Positions 1 to 9,388 of a DNA stretch of 64,000 nt are shown here, in pieces. How positions within the stretch are numbered: the first letter of the stretch is position 1; each line of letters begins with the position of its first letter. The stretch covers positions 159,587 to 223,586 of the forward strand of contig NZ_CAJYEB010000034.1 of assembly GCF_913773735.1 (NCBI RefSeq), written 5' to 3'. The position numbers and the translations under genes were made by a program. The notes under the pieces are model-generated. The model was not told the DNA's origin, did not search any database, and saw only the letters and a list, made by a program, of their open reading frames with translations. This stretch comes from an uncultured Massilia sp. (GTDB lineage Bacteria; Pseudomonadota; Gammaproteobacteria; Burkholderiales; Burkholderiaceae_D).

Positions 1-139
1 GCGGCGCCGCGCGCTGTTCCATCTCGTTCGACAGCATGGCGCCGAACTGGGCGCCGTCGCTGCCATTGGCGTTGCCGCCGCCGTTGCGCTGGACGCCGGC
101 GGTGTTGTTCAGCTGGATCGGGAGGGTCGTGGTCTGCAT
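1..139 (-). CDS. fliK: Flagellar hook-length control protein FliK, N-terminal fragment (cut by window edge)
   Basis: Only the first 46 codons are inside the window; the gene continues beyond base 1. The visible peptide starts MQTTTLPIQLNN and is a low-complexity Gly/Asn/Ala-rich N terminus, as is usual for FliK, which measures hook length and switches export specificity through a C-terminal domain not visible here. The call rests mainly on position: it lies 24 bases downstream of fliJ in a fliF-G-H-I-J-K order typical of proteobacteria. A second FliK-like protein is encoded at 11948-13114, so the division of labour between the two is open. Confidence 0.7.
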   Translation of the reverse strand, partial: MQTTTLPIQLNNTAGVQRNGGGNANGSDGAQFGAMLSNEMEQRAAP

Positions 140-163
140 GTCGCTGTCGTCCGTGGAATCGTG

Positions 164-604
164 CTAGCTTTGGCGGCGCGCCGTGCGCGCCGCATGGTCG
201 TCCATCATCTTCTGGTCGCGCTTGTTCTCGACGGCCAGCGCCTGGGCCGCCGCGCGCTCGGTCAGCGTGCGGTAGGACAGGCGCTTGCGCTCGCTCTCCT
301 GCCAGGCCTTGCGCTCCTTCTCGGCCTTGTACTGCGCATGCTTGAGCACTTCGCGCTGGCCGTTGACCGCGTTCTCCAGCTTGTCGAGGAAGGCGACGAA
401 GTTCTGGCGCGCGAACGGCGTGATGCCGTTGACCATGGCGGCGTCGAGCTTGTTCGCATAGTCGTCGCGGTAGCCGTGCAGCATCTGCAGCTTCTGTTCG
501 GCGTCGTCCACCGCCTTTTGCGCCGCGCCCAGGCGCTTGGCGCAGGCGTCGGATTCGCGCTGGGCGAGGTCGATCAGGGTCTCGAGTGCGGAGAGGGTAG
601 ACAT
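164..604 (-). CDS. fliJ: Flagellar export chaperone/ATPase regulator FliJ
   Basis: This 146-residue protein is almost entirely charged alpha-helix with heptad-like spacing, the coiled-coil form of FliJ. FliJ sits in the centre of the FliI hexamer, links it to FlhA and escorts export substrates. The length matches the family (about 145-150). It lies between fliI and fliK on the same strand. Unlike the upstream genes of the cluster, it does not overlap its neighbour: 192 bases containing an inverted-repeat element separate it from fliI, and its ribosome-binding region lies in the left arm of that element. Confidence 0.92.
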   Translation of the reverse strand: MSTLSALETLIDLAQRESDACAKRLGAAQKAVDDAEQKLQMLHGYRDDYANKLDAAMVNGITPFARQNFVAFLDKLENAVNGQREVLKHAQYKAEKERKAWQESERKRLSYRTLTERAAAQALAVENKRDQKMMDDHAARTARRQS

Positions 605-607
605 CGA

Positions 608-763
608 GAACCTATTTCAGTGGGCAAGAGTCGCGCCTGGCGCGCCTGGCAAACGGGTGCCGCGTTGCTCGTCGTTGCATGGATTACCATGCGGCCTCCT
701 CGCGCCTTGCCCCCGCTTGCCATGCATCGCCATTCGCTTCCTCCTGCCCACTGAAATAGGTTC
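608..763. repeat. Inverted-repeat-bounded element between fliI and fliJ
   Basis: The arms at 608-630 and 741-763 are inverted copies matching at 22 of 23 positions, with a core of GAACCTATTTCAGTGGGCA. They enclose about 110 bases. On the minus strand the interior carries a 38-codon reading frame, starting ATGGCGATGCAT close to a GGAGGA sequence and ending in the second arm. No transposase is present. The shape suggests a small non-autonomous (MITE-like) element or a large transcript hairpin inside the fliFGHIJK operon. Confidence 0.7.
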
Positions 764-796
764 CAGCGCAGTATATTCCGCCCCGCAACTTTTCAA

Positions 797-2200
797 TCAG
801 CCGAATAGCGAGGTCAATTCCCCCAAGCTCTGCAGCATCGTGGTGTTGTCGTGGATTTCCTGGCACAGGAACTGCTCGATGCGCTCGTGCAGCTGGATCG
901 CCTTGTCCAGCACCGGATCGCTGCCGGCCGCGTAGGCGCCCACCGTGATCAGGTCGCGCGAGCGCTCGTAGCGCGAGTACAGCTGCTTGAGCTGGCGCGC
1001 CGCCATCTGGTGATCGCGCGAGGTGATCATGTGCATCGCGCGCGAGATCGACTGTTCGATGTCGATGGCCGGGTAGTGGCCGGCCTCGGCCAGCCGGCGG
1101 TTCAGCACGATGTGGCCGTCCAGGATGCCGCGCGCCGCGTCGGCGATCGGGTCCTGCTGGTCGTCGCCCTCGGACAGCACGGTGTAGAAGGCGGTGATCG
1201 AGCCGCCGCCCTCGTGGCCGTTGCCGGCCCGCTCGACCAGCACCGGCAGCTTGGCGAACACCGACGGCGGATAGCCCTTGGTCGCGGGCGGCTCGCCGAT
1301 GGCCAGCGCGATCTCGCGCTGCGCCTGGGCATAGCGGGTCAGCGAATCCATGATCAGCATGACGCTCTTGCCCTGGTCGCGGAAATACTCGGCGATGGCG
1401 GTGGCGTAGGCGGCGCCCTGCAGGCGCATCAGCGGCGGCGAGTCGGCCGGCGCCGCGACGACGGCCGAGCGCGCCAGGCCGTCCGGCCCCAGGATCTGCT
1501 CGATGAATTCCTTGACCTCGCGGCCGCGCTCGCCGATCAGGCCGACGACGATGACGTCGGCCGTGGTGTAGCGCGCGATCATGCCCAGCAGCACCGACTT
1601 GCCGACGCCGGTGCCGGCGAACAGGCCCAGGCGCTGGCCGCGGCCGACCGTCAGCATGGCGTTGATGGCGCGCACGCCGACGTCCAGCGTTTCCTTGATC
1701 GGCGCGCGCTCGAGCGGGTTGATGGGGCGCGCATTCAACGGGCCGACGTCGGTGGTGTCGAGCGCGCCCCTGCCGTCCAGCGGGCGGCCGGCGCCGTCGA
1801 CGACGCGGCCCAGCAGGCCCCAGCCCACCGGCAGGTGGCGCGCGCGGTCGGCCGGACGGCGGCGCGGATGCGCCACGCTGCCGGGCTTCGGGATGCTGGC
1901 CTCGACCGGGAACACGCGCGAGCCGGGGATCACGCCTTCGACGTCGCTCTGCGGCATCAGGAACAGGCGTTCGCCCTCGAAGCCGACCACTTCGGCCTCG
2001 ATGCGCGCGCCCGAGGTGACCGGAATCGTGCAGGCGCTGCCGACGGCCAGCTTGAGGCCGACGCATTCCATCACCAGGCCGGCCACGCGCGTCACGCGGC
2101 CCGAGACCTGCATCGGCTCGGCGATGTCGAGCACGTTGCCGCAATCCTCCAGGAACGCGCGCCAGCGCCCGGTGTGCGCGTCGGCCGCGGGGGTACTCAT
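797..2200 (-). CDS. fliI: Flagellum-specific ATPase FliI
   Basis: The 467-residue FliI is the F1-beta-like ATPase that energises unloading of substrates at the flagellar type III export gate. The Walker A motif (AGTGVGKS) ends near residue 202 and Walker B (MLIMD) lies at 281-285; the family segment [10 protein letters not shown] is near residues 223-232. The ATG at 2198-2200 is chosen because it overlaps the fliH stop by four bases (ATGA) and gives the standard family N terminus; the frame stays open upstream but runs antiparallel through fliH. The protein works with FliH and FliJ, encoded on either side. Confidence 0.96.
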   Translation of the reverse strand: MSTPAADAHTGRWRAFLEDCGNVLDIAEPMQVSGRVTRVAGLVMECVGLKLAVGSACTIPVTSGARIEAEVVGFEGERLFLMPQSDVEGVIPGSRVFPVEASIPKPGSVAHPRRRPADRARHLPVGWGLLGRVVDGAGRPLDGRGALDTTDVGPLNARPINPLERAPIKETLDVGVRAINAMLTVGRGQRLGLFAGTGVGKSVLLGMIARYTTADVIVVGLIGERGREVKEFIEQILGPDGLARSAVVAAPADSPPLMRLQGAAYATAIAEYFRDQGKSVMLIMDSLTRYAQAQREIALAIGEPPATKGYPPSVFAKLPVLVERAGNGHEGGGSITAFYTVLSEGDDQQDPIADAARGILDGHIVLNRRLAEAGHYPAIDIEQSISRAMHMITSRDHQMAARQLKQLYSRYERSRDLITVGAYAAGSDPVLDKAIQLHERIEQFLCQEIHDNTTMLQSLGELTSLFG

Positions 2201-2940
2201 CCGAGCCACTCCACGTCCTTGTTCAGCGCGTGCGTCAGGCGCTGCCAGCGCGACGCGATCTGGGCGTCGATCTGGTTGCTGGCGGTGTCGACGCGGCAGC
2301 CGCCGCGCGCCAGCGCCGGGTCCTCGACGATGCGCCAGCCGCCCGTCTCGAGTTCCTGGGCCATGCCGTTCCTGACGATGGCGGCGTCGTCCGGATGCAG
2401 GTGCAGCAGCGCGGGCTGCTGCAGCGTGGGCAGGTAGTCGATGGCTTCGCGCACGACCGGGATGATCAGGTCGGGCTTGACGTCGAAGGCGGTGCGCACC
2501 ATGTTGCGCGCCAGTTGCAGGGCCAGTTCCAGCACGTCCTGGGCGATCGCCGCGTCGGCCTGGGTGACGGCGTCGGCGAAGCCGACGGCGATCTCCTTCA
2601 GGCGCGCCAGCTCTTCCGCCGCCTCGGCGCGGCCCTGGGCCAGGCCGTCCTGGTAGCCGGCGTCGTGGCCGGACTGCAGGCCCTGGACATGGCCTTCCTC
2701 GTAGCCTTCCTGGTGCGCGTTCTCGCGGATCGCCTCGATTTCCTCGATGGTGGGCAAGGGGATCGCCGGCGCGGCCGGCACTGGCGGGGACGGCTCCAGG
2801 CGGGCCTGGAGCGCGGCGGCCTCGGCCGCGGCCTGGGCGGCGGCGGCCTGGCGCTGGGCCAGCGCGCTGGGACGCTCGTCGCCGAACGACGCCATTTCCC
2901 AGCGCTGGTATGCGGACTGCTGTTCCTTCGAGATGGCCAT
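2197..2940 (-). CDS. fliH: Flagellar assembly protein FliH (FliI regulator)
   Basis: This 247-residue protein has the FliH layout: an Ala/Gln-rich N-terminal coiled region (about residues 25-60), a central acidic helix with repeated Gly-containing helix-packing turns ([18 protein letters not shown], near 75-105), and a conserved C-terminal domain. FliH dimers hold FliI and tether it to the C ring. The gene overlaps fliG upstream by one base (TGATG) and fliI downstream by four, so translation is probably coupled through the operon. Confidence 0.92.
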   Translation of the reverse strand: MAISKEQQSAYQRWEMASFGDERPSALAQRQAAAAQAAAEAAALQARLEPSPPVPAAPAIPLPTIEEIEAIRENAHQEGYEEGHVQGLQSGHDAGYQDGLAQGRAEAAEELARLKEIAVGFADAVTQADAAIAQDVLELALQLARNMVRTAFDVKPDLIIPVVREAIDYLPTLQQPALLHLHPDDAAIVRNGMAQELETGGWRIVEDPALARGGCRVDTASNQIDAQIASRWQRLTHALNKDVEWLG

Positions 2941-3944
2941 CAGACGAACGAATCCTCACCTTTTCCGCCGAGAACGATCTGGCCTTCGTCGGCCAGGCGG
3001 CGCACGATCTGCAGGATCTGCTTCTGCTGCGATTCTACTTCGGACAGGCGCACCGGGCCTTTCGATTCGAGATCCTCGCGCATCATCTCGGCCGCGCGCT
3101 GCGACATGTTCTTGAAAATCTTCTCGCGCAGGTCCTGCGAGGCGCCCTTGAGGGCGATGATCAGCATCTCCGACTGCACTTCGCGCAGCAGCAGCTGGAT
3201 GCCGCGGTCGTCGATGTCGATGATGTTGTCGAACACGAACATCTCGTCCATGATCTTCTGCGCCATGTCGTTGTCGTAGTTCTTGATGTTTTCCATCACC
3301 GAGCTTTCCTGCTCGCCGCTCATGAAGTTCAGGATCTCGGCCGCCGTGCGCACGCCGCCCAGCGAGGACTTCTTGATGTGTTCGTTGCCCGACAGCAGCT
3401 TGGTCAGCACGTCGTTCAGCTCGCGCAGGGCGGCCGGCTGCACGCCGTCCAGCGTGGCGATGCGCAGCACCACGTCGTTGCGCAGGCGGTCGGTGAAGTG
3501 GGCCAGGATCTCGCAGGCCTGGTCGCGCTCGAGGTGCACCAGGATGGTGGCGATGATCTGCGGGTGCTCGTTGCGGATCAGTTCCGCCACCGACTGCGAG
3601 TCCATCCACTTCAGGCTCTCGATGCCGGAGGCGTCCTTGCCGCCCAGGATACGGTTGAGCAGCACGGCCGCCTTGTCGTCGCCCAGCGCCTTGGTCAGCA
3701 CCTGGCGGATGTACTCGTCCGAGTCCAGGCCGACGGTGGATTGCAGGTCGACGCGCTCGCGGAACTCGGTCAGCACGGAGGTCACTTCCTCGTGCTGCAC
3801 GGCCTTCATCTGCGCCATCGCGGCGCCCAGCTTCAGCACTTCGCGCGGGCCGAGGAACTTCATCACCTCGGCCGCTTCCGATTCGCCCAGGGCCAGCATC
3901 AGGATGGCGGCCTTGTTGACGTTGTCTTTTTCCTTGTCGCTCAT
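2940..3944 (-). CDS. fliG: Flagellar motor switch protein FliG
   Basis: The 334-residue FliG is the rotor subunit that binds the FliF ring by its N-terminal domain and contacts stator MotA through charged residues of its C-terminal domain. The length is standard (about 330). The hallmark stretch [17 protein letters not shown] begins the middle domain, and the C-terminal torque helix region ([17 protein letters not shown]) is intact. The gene overlaps fliF by three bases and fliH by one. Confidence 0.96.
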   Translation of the reverse strand: MSDKEKDNVNKAAILMLALGESEAAEVMKFLGPREVLKLGAAMAQMKAVQHEEVTSVLTEFRERVDLQSTVGLDSDEYIRQVLTKALGDDKAAVLLNRILGGKDASGIESLKWMDSQSVAELIRNEHPQIIATILVHLERDQACEILAHFTDRLRNDVVLRIATLDGVQPAALRELNDVLTKLLSGNEHIKKSSLGGVRTAAEILNFMSGEQESSVMENIKNYDNDMAQKIMDEMFVFDNIIDIDDRGIQLLLREVQSEMLIIALKGASQDLREKIFKNMSQRAAEMMREDLESKGPVRLSEVESQQKQILQIVRRLADEGQIVLGGKGEDSFV

Positions 3945-5635
3945 TGTTCAGCTCCCAACCATTCCTTGATGACGTTCGCGACGATGCGCGGGTCGTTCGA
4001 CGCGAGGCTCTTGGCCATGTCCAGGTTGCTCTTGTAGATGATCACCTGCTTCTCTTCTTCCGCCTGGCGCGCGGCCTCGGCCTCGGCTTCCAGGTCCGGT
4101 TCCGGTTCCGGCTCCGGTTCTTCCGGCTCCGGCTCCGGCGGCATCTCGACCGCCTTGTCGAAGGTCTTCATGACCGGCTTGAGGATCGGGCGCAGGATCC
4201 GGTAGTACAGGAAGGCCAGCACCAGGGCGATGAACAGCCACTTCGCGACGTCCTTGGCCATCGGCAGGTTGGCCGGGTCCTTCCACCAGTCCGGCGCCAC
4301 GTCTTCCGGCTTGTCGACGCCGTCGAACGGGGCGTTGGTCACGTTCAGCGTGTCGCCGCGCGCCTGGCTGTAGCCCATCGCCTGCTTGACCAGCTCGTTG
4401 ATCTGGGCCACTTCGGCGGCCGACAGCGGCTTGATGGTGACCTTGCCGGTGGCCGGGTCGACGCTGCGGCGGTAGTTGACCACCACGCCCACCGTCAGGC
4501 GCTTGATGCCGCCCATCGGCTTCTGCTCGTAGCGCACGGTCTTGTCGACTTCGTAGTTGGTCGTCGCGTCCTTGCGGGTCGGGCCGGTGGCGGTGGCCGG
4601 CGCCGCGGCCGGCTGGCCGTTGGCGTCGAGCGGCGCGGTGGCCGTGCCCGGCGGCTGGTTCGACAGCGCGCCCGGCACGCCCGACGGATTGGTGCTGCCC
4701 GGACCGCTCGATTCCGAGGTCTGCTGGCTGCGGATCGCCTGCGGCTCCGGCGGCGAATTCGGCTTGTACATCTCGGCGGCGGTATCGACCTGGGCGAAGT
4801 CCACTTCGGCGGTCGCCTCGGCGCGCACGTTGTTCTGGCCCACCAGCGGGGCGATGATCGACTGCACCTGCTTGACGATGTTCTGCTGCAGCGCCTCGAC
4901 GTACTTCAGCTGGTTCGGGTCGAGCTGCTTGCCGGCCTTGTTGGCGCTGTCGGACAGCAGGTTGCCGTTCTGGTCGACCACGGTGACGTTCGAGGCCGGC
5001 AGTTCCGCCACCGACGAGGCCACCAGGTGCACGATGGCGTTCACCTGGGCCTGGTCCAGCGTGCGGCCCGGCTGCAGGTTCAGCAGCACCGACGCGGTCG
5101 GCTTCTGGACGTCGCGCACGAACACGGACGGTTTCGGCAGCGCCAGGTGCACGCGCGCCGAACCGACCGCCGCCAGCGCCTGGATCGAATTGGCCAGCTC
5201 GCCTTCCAGCGAACGCTGGTAGTTGACCTGCTCGACGAACTGCGAGGTGCCCAGCTTCTGGTTTTCCAGCAGCTCGAAGCCGACGTTGCCGGCGCGCGGC
5301 AGGCCCTGCGCGGCCAGTTTCAGGCGGATGCTCGGCACCTGCTCGGCCGGCACCAGGATGGCGTTGCCGCCATCGGAGAACTTGTACTTGACCCCCATCT
5401 GGTCGAGCGACGCGGTGATCGCGCCGCCGTCGCGGTCGGTGTAGTTCGAGAACAGCACGCGGTATTCCGGCTCCGACTGCCACAGCCAGATGGCCGCGAC
5501 GATGGCCAGCGCCAGCGCCGCCGCGCCGCCGGCGACGACCTTTTTCCCCATCGGGGTTTCCCAGTACTTGGGTTTCGGTTCCGGAGTGTCGGTATCGATG
5601 TCGCTGTCGAGGGTAGGATCCGCTGCGGTGGCCAT
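3941..5635 (-). CDS. fliF: Flagellar MS-ring protein FliF
   Basis: The 564-residue FliF forms the inner-membrane MS ring on which the motor and export gate assemble. One membrane segment follows the charged N terminus (about residues 33-52) and a second lies near residue 460. Between them are the periplasmic ring-building domains, including YVEALQQNIVKQVQSIIAPLVG. After the second membrane helix there is a long Glu/Pro run (about 500-515), then the short FliG-binding tail ending DPRIVANVIKEWLG. It is the first gene of the minus-strand fliF-G-H-I-J-K set and is divergent from fliE. Confidence 0.96.
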   Translation of the reverse strand: MATAADPTLDSDIDTDTPEPKPKYWETPMGKKVVAGGAAALALAIVAAIWLWQSEPEYRVLFSNYTDRDGGAITASLDQMGVKYKFSDGGNAILVPAEQVPSIRLKLAAQGLPRAGNVGFELLENQKLGTSQFVEQVNYQRSLEGELANSIQALAAVGSARVHLALPKPSVFVRDVQKPTASVLLNLQPGRTLDQAQVNAIVHLVASSVAELPASNVTVVDQNGNLLSDSANKAGKQLDPNQLKYVEALQQNIVKQVQSIIAPLVGQNNVRAEATAEVDFAQVDTAAEMYKPNSPPEPQAIRSQQTSESSGPGSTNPSGVPGALSNQPPGTATAPLDANGQPAAAPATATGPTRKDATTNYEVDKTVRYEQKPMGGIKRLTVGVVVNYRRSVDPATGKVTIKPLSAAEVAQINELVKQAMGYSQARGDTLNVTNAPFDGVDKPEDVAPDWWKDPANLPMAKDVAKWLFIALVLAFLYYRILRPILKPVMKTFDKAVEMPPEPEPEEPEPEPEPDLEAEAEAARQAEEEKQVIIYKSNLDMAKSLASNDPRIVANVIKEWLGAEQ

Positions 5636-5822
5636 GGTCGTGGTGGAATGAGGGTATGGACGCCATTATGAAGCTGTGCGGCAACGTTCAAACCCGGGAA
5701 TAGCGGCAGGTTTACCGCGCTGCTCGAAGGCAACAATTGTACCTGCGCTGCTATTCTGGGAGCCTGACATCGCATGCGTGGGCATCTTGTCCACGTTTGC
5801 AGCACGACTTCCGGGAGGCGAT

Positions 5823-6209
5823 ATGCATATTGGCGGCATCGACAGCAGCCGTATCGAGGCGATGATGGCGCAACTGAAGGCGGCGGCGAACAAGCCGGCC
5901 GCCGGGGCGTCGGCCGCGGACGGCGCGGGCAGTGTCGCCGGTATCGGCGGGCCGGGCAATGCCGCCAGGCCGGAATCGGCTTCCAGGGTCAGCTTTTCGG
6001 ACGCGCTCAAGGCGCAGCTGGACAACGTCAGCAAGGCGCAGGTGCAGGCCGACCAGATGGGCGAACGCTTTGCCGCCGGCGACGACAAGGTCAGCCTGTC
6101 CGACACCATGATCGCGATGCAGAAGGCCAGCATTTCCTTCCAGGCCACCGTGCAGGTGAGGAACAAGCTGGTGTCGGCCTACCACGACATCATGAACATG
6201 CAGGTGTGA
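5823..6209 (+). CDS. fliE: Flagellar hook-basal body protein FliE
   Basis: This 128-residue protein bridges the MS ring and the rod. The C-terminal half (SFSDALKAQLDNVSKAQ, then a segment ending YHDIMNMQV) is the conserved FliE domain; the Ala/Gly-rich N terminus is variable. The ATG at 5823 is preceded by GGGAGGCG at a good distance, so the longer open frame upstream is not used. It is divergent from fliF across a 187-base shared control region (5636-5822) in which I could not pick out a convincing sigma-28 or sigma-54 promoter. Confidence 0.93.
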   Translation: MHIGGIDSSRIEAMMAQLKAAANKPAAGASAADGAGSVAGIGGPGNAARPESASRVSFSDALKAQLDNVSKAQVQADQMGERFAAGDDKVSLSDTMIAMQKASISFQATVQVRNKLVSAYHDIMNMQV

Positions 6210-6225
6210 CGCCACCCTTGCACAT

Positions 6226-6312
6226 CGTCGCCCCGGCGCAGGCCGGGGCCCAAGCCTTGCATGCGTCACGACCGCGCGTGCAAATTGGGCACCGGCCTGC
6301 GCCGGTGCGACG
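6226..6312. repeat. REP-like inverted pair, family CGTCGCCCCGGCGCAGG, copy 1
   Basis: The two 28-base arms (6226-6253 and 6285-6312) are imperfect inverted copies and each is itself GC-palindromic (CCCCGGCGCAGGCCGGGG). The same pair recurs at 59150-59235, and a diverged version is at 27265-27353. It sits just after the fliE stop, where its hairpin could stabilise or end the fliE transcript. Confidence 0.75.
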
Positions 6313-6384
6313 TGGAATCGAGCACCAATCTCCACGCATATATTGTCCTTTGGTACGATTCGTATCCCAATCGTGCGCACTAGC

Positions 6385-7758
6385 ATGGTTGGAAATAGCC
6401 ATAATGACAATGCCTATGCCTCGAACCCGCCGGAGCACCTCCTTGCCGCCACGTCCATCGTGCCATTCCTGCCCGGGAGCCGCGGCTTGACGGACGCGCT
6501 CGTCGCCTGCCACGACTGCGGCCGCCTGCACCGCTGGCGCCCGCTGGGGCGCGGCGAGCGGGCCCGCTGCACGCGCTGCAGCGGCGAGCTGTACCGCTGG
6601 CACGACGCGCGCCGGCCCGCCACGATGGTCGCCGTCACCCTGGGCGCGATGCTGGTCTACCTGATCGCCCAGTGCTTCCCCATCGTCTCGCTGGACATGG
6701 CGGGCCTGACCACCAGCGCCACGCTGCTGGGCGCCATCCGCGTGCTGTGGGACGAGCGCATGCAGGTCATCGCCGCCATGGTGTTCTTCTTCGCCATCGC
6801 GTTCCCCGCGCTGGAACTGGGCGCGCTGCTGTATGTGTCCTTCGGCCTGTGGCGCGGACGGCGCGTGCGCGGCTTCAACATGCTGCTGCGCACCGTGCAG
6901 GGCGCGCGCCACTGGGCGATGACCGAAGTGTTCATGATCGGCGTGCTGGTCACCACCATCAAGATGACCAGCCTGGCCAGGGTCACGCCGCATCCGGGCC
7001 TGTTCGCCTTCGGCGCGCTGACGGTGCTCGCCGCCATGGCGCTGCGCTTCGAGCCGCGCGCCCTGTGGGCCATGGGCGACCGGCTGCCCGGCGCGCGGCC
7101 CGCTCCCGTCCCTGTCCCGGCCACGCCGGGGCTGCCGTCCGGATTCCTGACCTGCCACGCCTGCGGCCTGGTCAACCGCGCGCTGGCGCAACGGCCGCGC
7201 CCGCACCAGCGCTGCGCCCGCTGCGCAACAAGGCTGCACGCGCGCATCCCGCACAGCATCGAGCGCACCTGGGCGCTGCTGGCCGCGGCCGCGCTGCTGT
7301 ACGTGCCCGCCAACATCCTGCCGATCATGTACACCGCGTCGATCGGCGGCACCGAGGGCGACACCATCATGAGCGGCGTGCTGCTGTTCTGGCGCGGCGA
7401 TTCGCCCGGCCTGGCCGTCATCATCTTCGTCGCCAGCATCGCCGTGCCGGTGCTCAAGCTGGCGGCGCTGGGCGTGCTGGCCGCGACGGCGCAGCTGCGC
7501 TCGCGCCGGGCGCCCGTCGGCCGCACCCGGCTGTACCGCCTCGTCGAGTTCATCGGCCGCTGGTCGATGCTCGACATCTTCGTCGTCGCGCTCACCGTCG
7601 CGCTGGTGCGCTTCCAGGCGCTGGCGACGATCACCCCGGGTCCCGGCGCGCTGGCCTTCGGCTGCGTCGTGATCCTGACGATGGTCGCCTCGGCGCAGTT
7701 CGACCCGCGCCTGATCTGGGACCCCGTCGATTCGCATGGAGAACAACGAGATGAGTGA
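6385..7758 (+). CDS. pqiA: PqiA-type integral membrane protein of an intermembrane lipid-transport system
   Basis: The protein (457 residues from the ATG at 6385) has two repeats of a zinc-ribbon plus membrane-helix module: CHDCG/CTRC followed by a hydrophobic bundle, then CHACG/CARC followed by a second bundle. This duplicated layout defines PqiA, the inner-membrane partner of PqiB in lipid movement between membranes. The start is uncertain: TTG at 6487 has a GGGAG sequence at better spacing and begins just before the first ribbon, so the N terminus may be about 34 residues shorter. The stop overlaps the start of pqiB, indicating one operon. Confidence 0.88.
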   Translation: MVGNSHNDNAYASNPPEHLLAATSIVPFLPGSRGLTDALVACHDCGRLHRWRPLGRGERARCTRCSGELYRWHDARRPATMVAVTLGAMLVYLIAQCFPIVSLDMAGLTTSATLLGAIRVLWDERMQVIAAMVFFFAIAFPALELGALLYVSFGLWRGRRVRGFNMLLRTVQGARHWAMTEVFMIGVLVTTIKMTSLARVTPHPGLFAFGALTVLAAMALRFEPRALWAMGDRLPGARPAPVPVPATPGLPSGFLTCHACGLVNRALAQRPRPHQRCARCATRLHARIPHSIERTWALLAAAALLYVPANILPIMYTASIGGTEGDTIMSGVLLFWRGDSPGLAVIIFVASIAVPVLKLAALGVLAATAQLRSRRAPVGRTRLYRLVEFIGRWSMLDIFVVALTVALVRFQALATITPGPGALAFGCVVILTMVASAQFDPRLIWDPVDSHGEQRDE

Positions 7759-9388
7759 ACAGGACGGCCCCGCCGTGCCGCCGGCCACCCTGCCGCCGCC
7801 CGCGCCACCTCCGGACGTGGACCGCCCGAGCCGCTGGCTGCCCTCGCTGGTCTGGCTGATCCCGATCCTGGCCGCCGTCATCGGCACCGTGCAGGTGGTC
7901 AACTGGCTGGTCGACAAGGGCCCGACGATCGCCGTCAGCTTCGCCACCGGCGAGGGCTTGGAAGCGGGCAAGACCAAGGTCAAGTACAAGGACGTCGACA
8001 TCGGCCAGGTGGTGACGGTCAAGCTCGGCCCGGACGGCAACCGCGTCGTCGCCACCATCGAGATGGCGAAGGAAGCGGCGCGCTTCGCGGCCGCCGACAC
8101 CTGCTTCTGGGTGGTGCGCCCGCAGATTGGCGCGAGCGGCGTGTCGGGACTGAACACGCTGCTGTCGGGCGCCTACATCGGCGCCGCGCCCGGCACGGCC
8201 GCGCAGACCGCGTCCGCCTTCACCGGCCTGGAAGCGCCGCCCGCCGTGCCGCCCGGCCTCAAGGGACGCGAATACCGCCTGCACGGCGACAGCCTGGGTT
8301 CGCTCGCGCCCGGCTCGCCGGTCTACTACCGCCGCGTGCGCGTGGGCCAGGTCGCTTCGGCCGAGCTGAACCGCGAAGGGCAGGGCGTCGACCTCTCGGT
8401 ATTCGTCGAGGAACCCTATGTCGCCTTCGTCGGCACCAATGCGCGCTGGTGGCATGCCAGCGGCGTCGACGTACGCCTCGATGCCGGCGGCTTCAAGCTG
8501 AACACGCAGTCGCTGGCGGCGCTGGTGACGGGCGGCGTCGCCTTCGAATCGGAGAACGGCAGGAAGCCGGCGGCGCCGGCCCCGGCCGGCACCGTGTTCG
8601 GCCTGGCCGCCGACCGCGCCGCCGCGCTGCGTCCGCCCGACGGGCCGGCGATCGCGACGGTGCTGTACTTCGACCAGTCGCTGCGCGGCCTGGCGCCGGG
8701 CGCGGCGGTCGACTTTCGCGGCATCGTGCTGGGCGAGGTGCGCAGCGTGGGCGTGGAATTCGACCGCGTCCGGCGCGCGATCCGCATGCCGGTGACGGTG
8801 GACCTGTATCCGGAACGCCTGGGCCCCTCGTTCGCCGCATCGGTCGGCAGCGCGGACGGCAGCGCCGCCGGCAGCAACGCCGTGCTGGCGCAGATGGTCG
8901 CGCGCGGCCTGCGCGGCCAGCTGCGCACCGGCAGCCTGCTGACGAACCAGCTCTACATCGCGCTCGACTTCTTCCCGAACGCGCCCAGGGCCCAGCTGGC
9001 AGCGCGCGGCGACGAGATCCTGCTGCCGACCGTGCCGGGCTCGCTCGACGAGCTGCAGAGCCAGCTTTCCAGCATCGCGAGCAAGCTCGACAAGGTGCCC
9101 TTCGACGACATCGGCAAGAACCTGAACAAGACGCTGGTCGAGGCCAACCGCTTGGTCGCGCGCCTGGACCAGCAACTGCTGCCCGAGATGAAGGACACGC
9201 TGGCCTCGGCCCGCAAGACCTTCGCCAGCGCCGAGGCGCTGTTGCAGCAGGATTCGCCGCTGCAGTCGGACCTGCGCCAGGCGATGCAGGACGTGTCGCG
9301 CACGATGGAGTCGCTGAACCAGCTGGCCGACTATCTCGAACGCCATCCGGAATCGCTGATCCGGGGCAAGGCAAAGGAGAACAAATGA
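7751..9388 (+). CDS. pqiB: PqiB-type MCE protein (periplasm-spanning lipid conduit)
   Basis: This 545-residue protein has a proline-rich cytoplasmic start, a single membrane helix (about residues 28-48), and then MCE domains recognisable by GLEAGKTKVKYKDVDIGQV, LGSLAPGSPVYYRRVRVGQV and LRGLAPGAAVDFRGIVLGEV. A helical C-terminal part follows that in PqiB forms the needle. Three MCE domains and this length match PqiB rather than single-MCE MlaD. The ATG at 7751 is preferred over 7736 because GGAG precedes it at about eight bases. It overlaps pqiA by 8 bases and pqiC by 4. Confidence 0.92.
   Translation: MSEQDGPAVPPATLPPPAPPPDVDRPSRWLPSLVWLIPILAAVIGTVQVVNWLVDKGPTIAVSFATGEGLEAGKTKVKYKDVDIGQVVTVKLGPDGNRVVATIEMAKEAARFAAADTCFWVVRPQIGASGVSGLNTLLSGAYIGAAPGTAAQTASAFTGLEAPPAVPPGLKGREYRLHGDSLGSLAPGSPVYYRRVRVGQVASAELNREGQGVDLSVFVEEPYVAFVGTNARWWHASGVDVRLDAGGFKLNTQSLAALVTGGVAFESENGRKPAAPAPAGTVFGLAADRAAALRPPDGPAIATVLYFDQSLRGLAPGAAVDFRGIVLGEVRSVGVEFDRVRRAIRMPVTVDLYPERLGPSFAASVGSADGSAAGSNAVLAQMVARGLRGQLRTGSLLTNQLYIALDFFPNAPRAQLAARGDEILLPTVPGSLDELQSQLSSIASKLDKVPFDDIGKNLNKTLVEANRLVARLDQQLLPEMKDTLASARKTFASAEALLQQDSPLQSDLRQAMQDVSRTMESLNQLADYLERHPESLIRGKAKENK

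Noticed and set aside
3944..5671. A 575-codon open frame opposite fliF
   Set aside because: Its start is not preceded by a ribosome-binding site and its residues mirror fliF codons; no domain.
5636..5822. Sigma-54 or sigma-28 promoters between fliF and fliE
   Set aside because: No pair of elements with acceptable matches and spacing was found on either strand.
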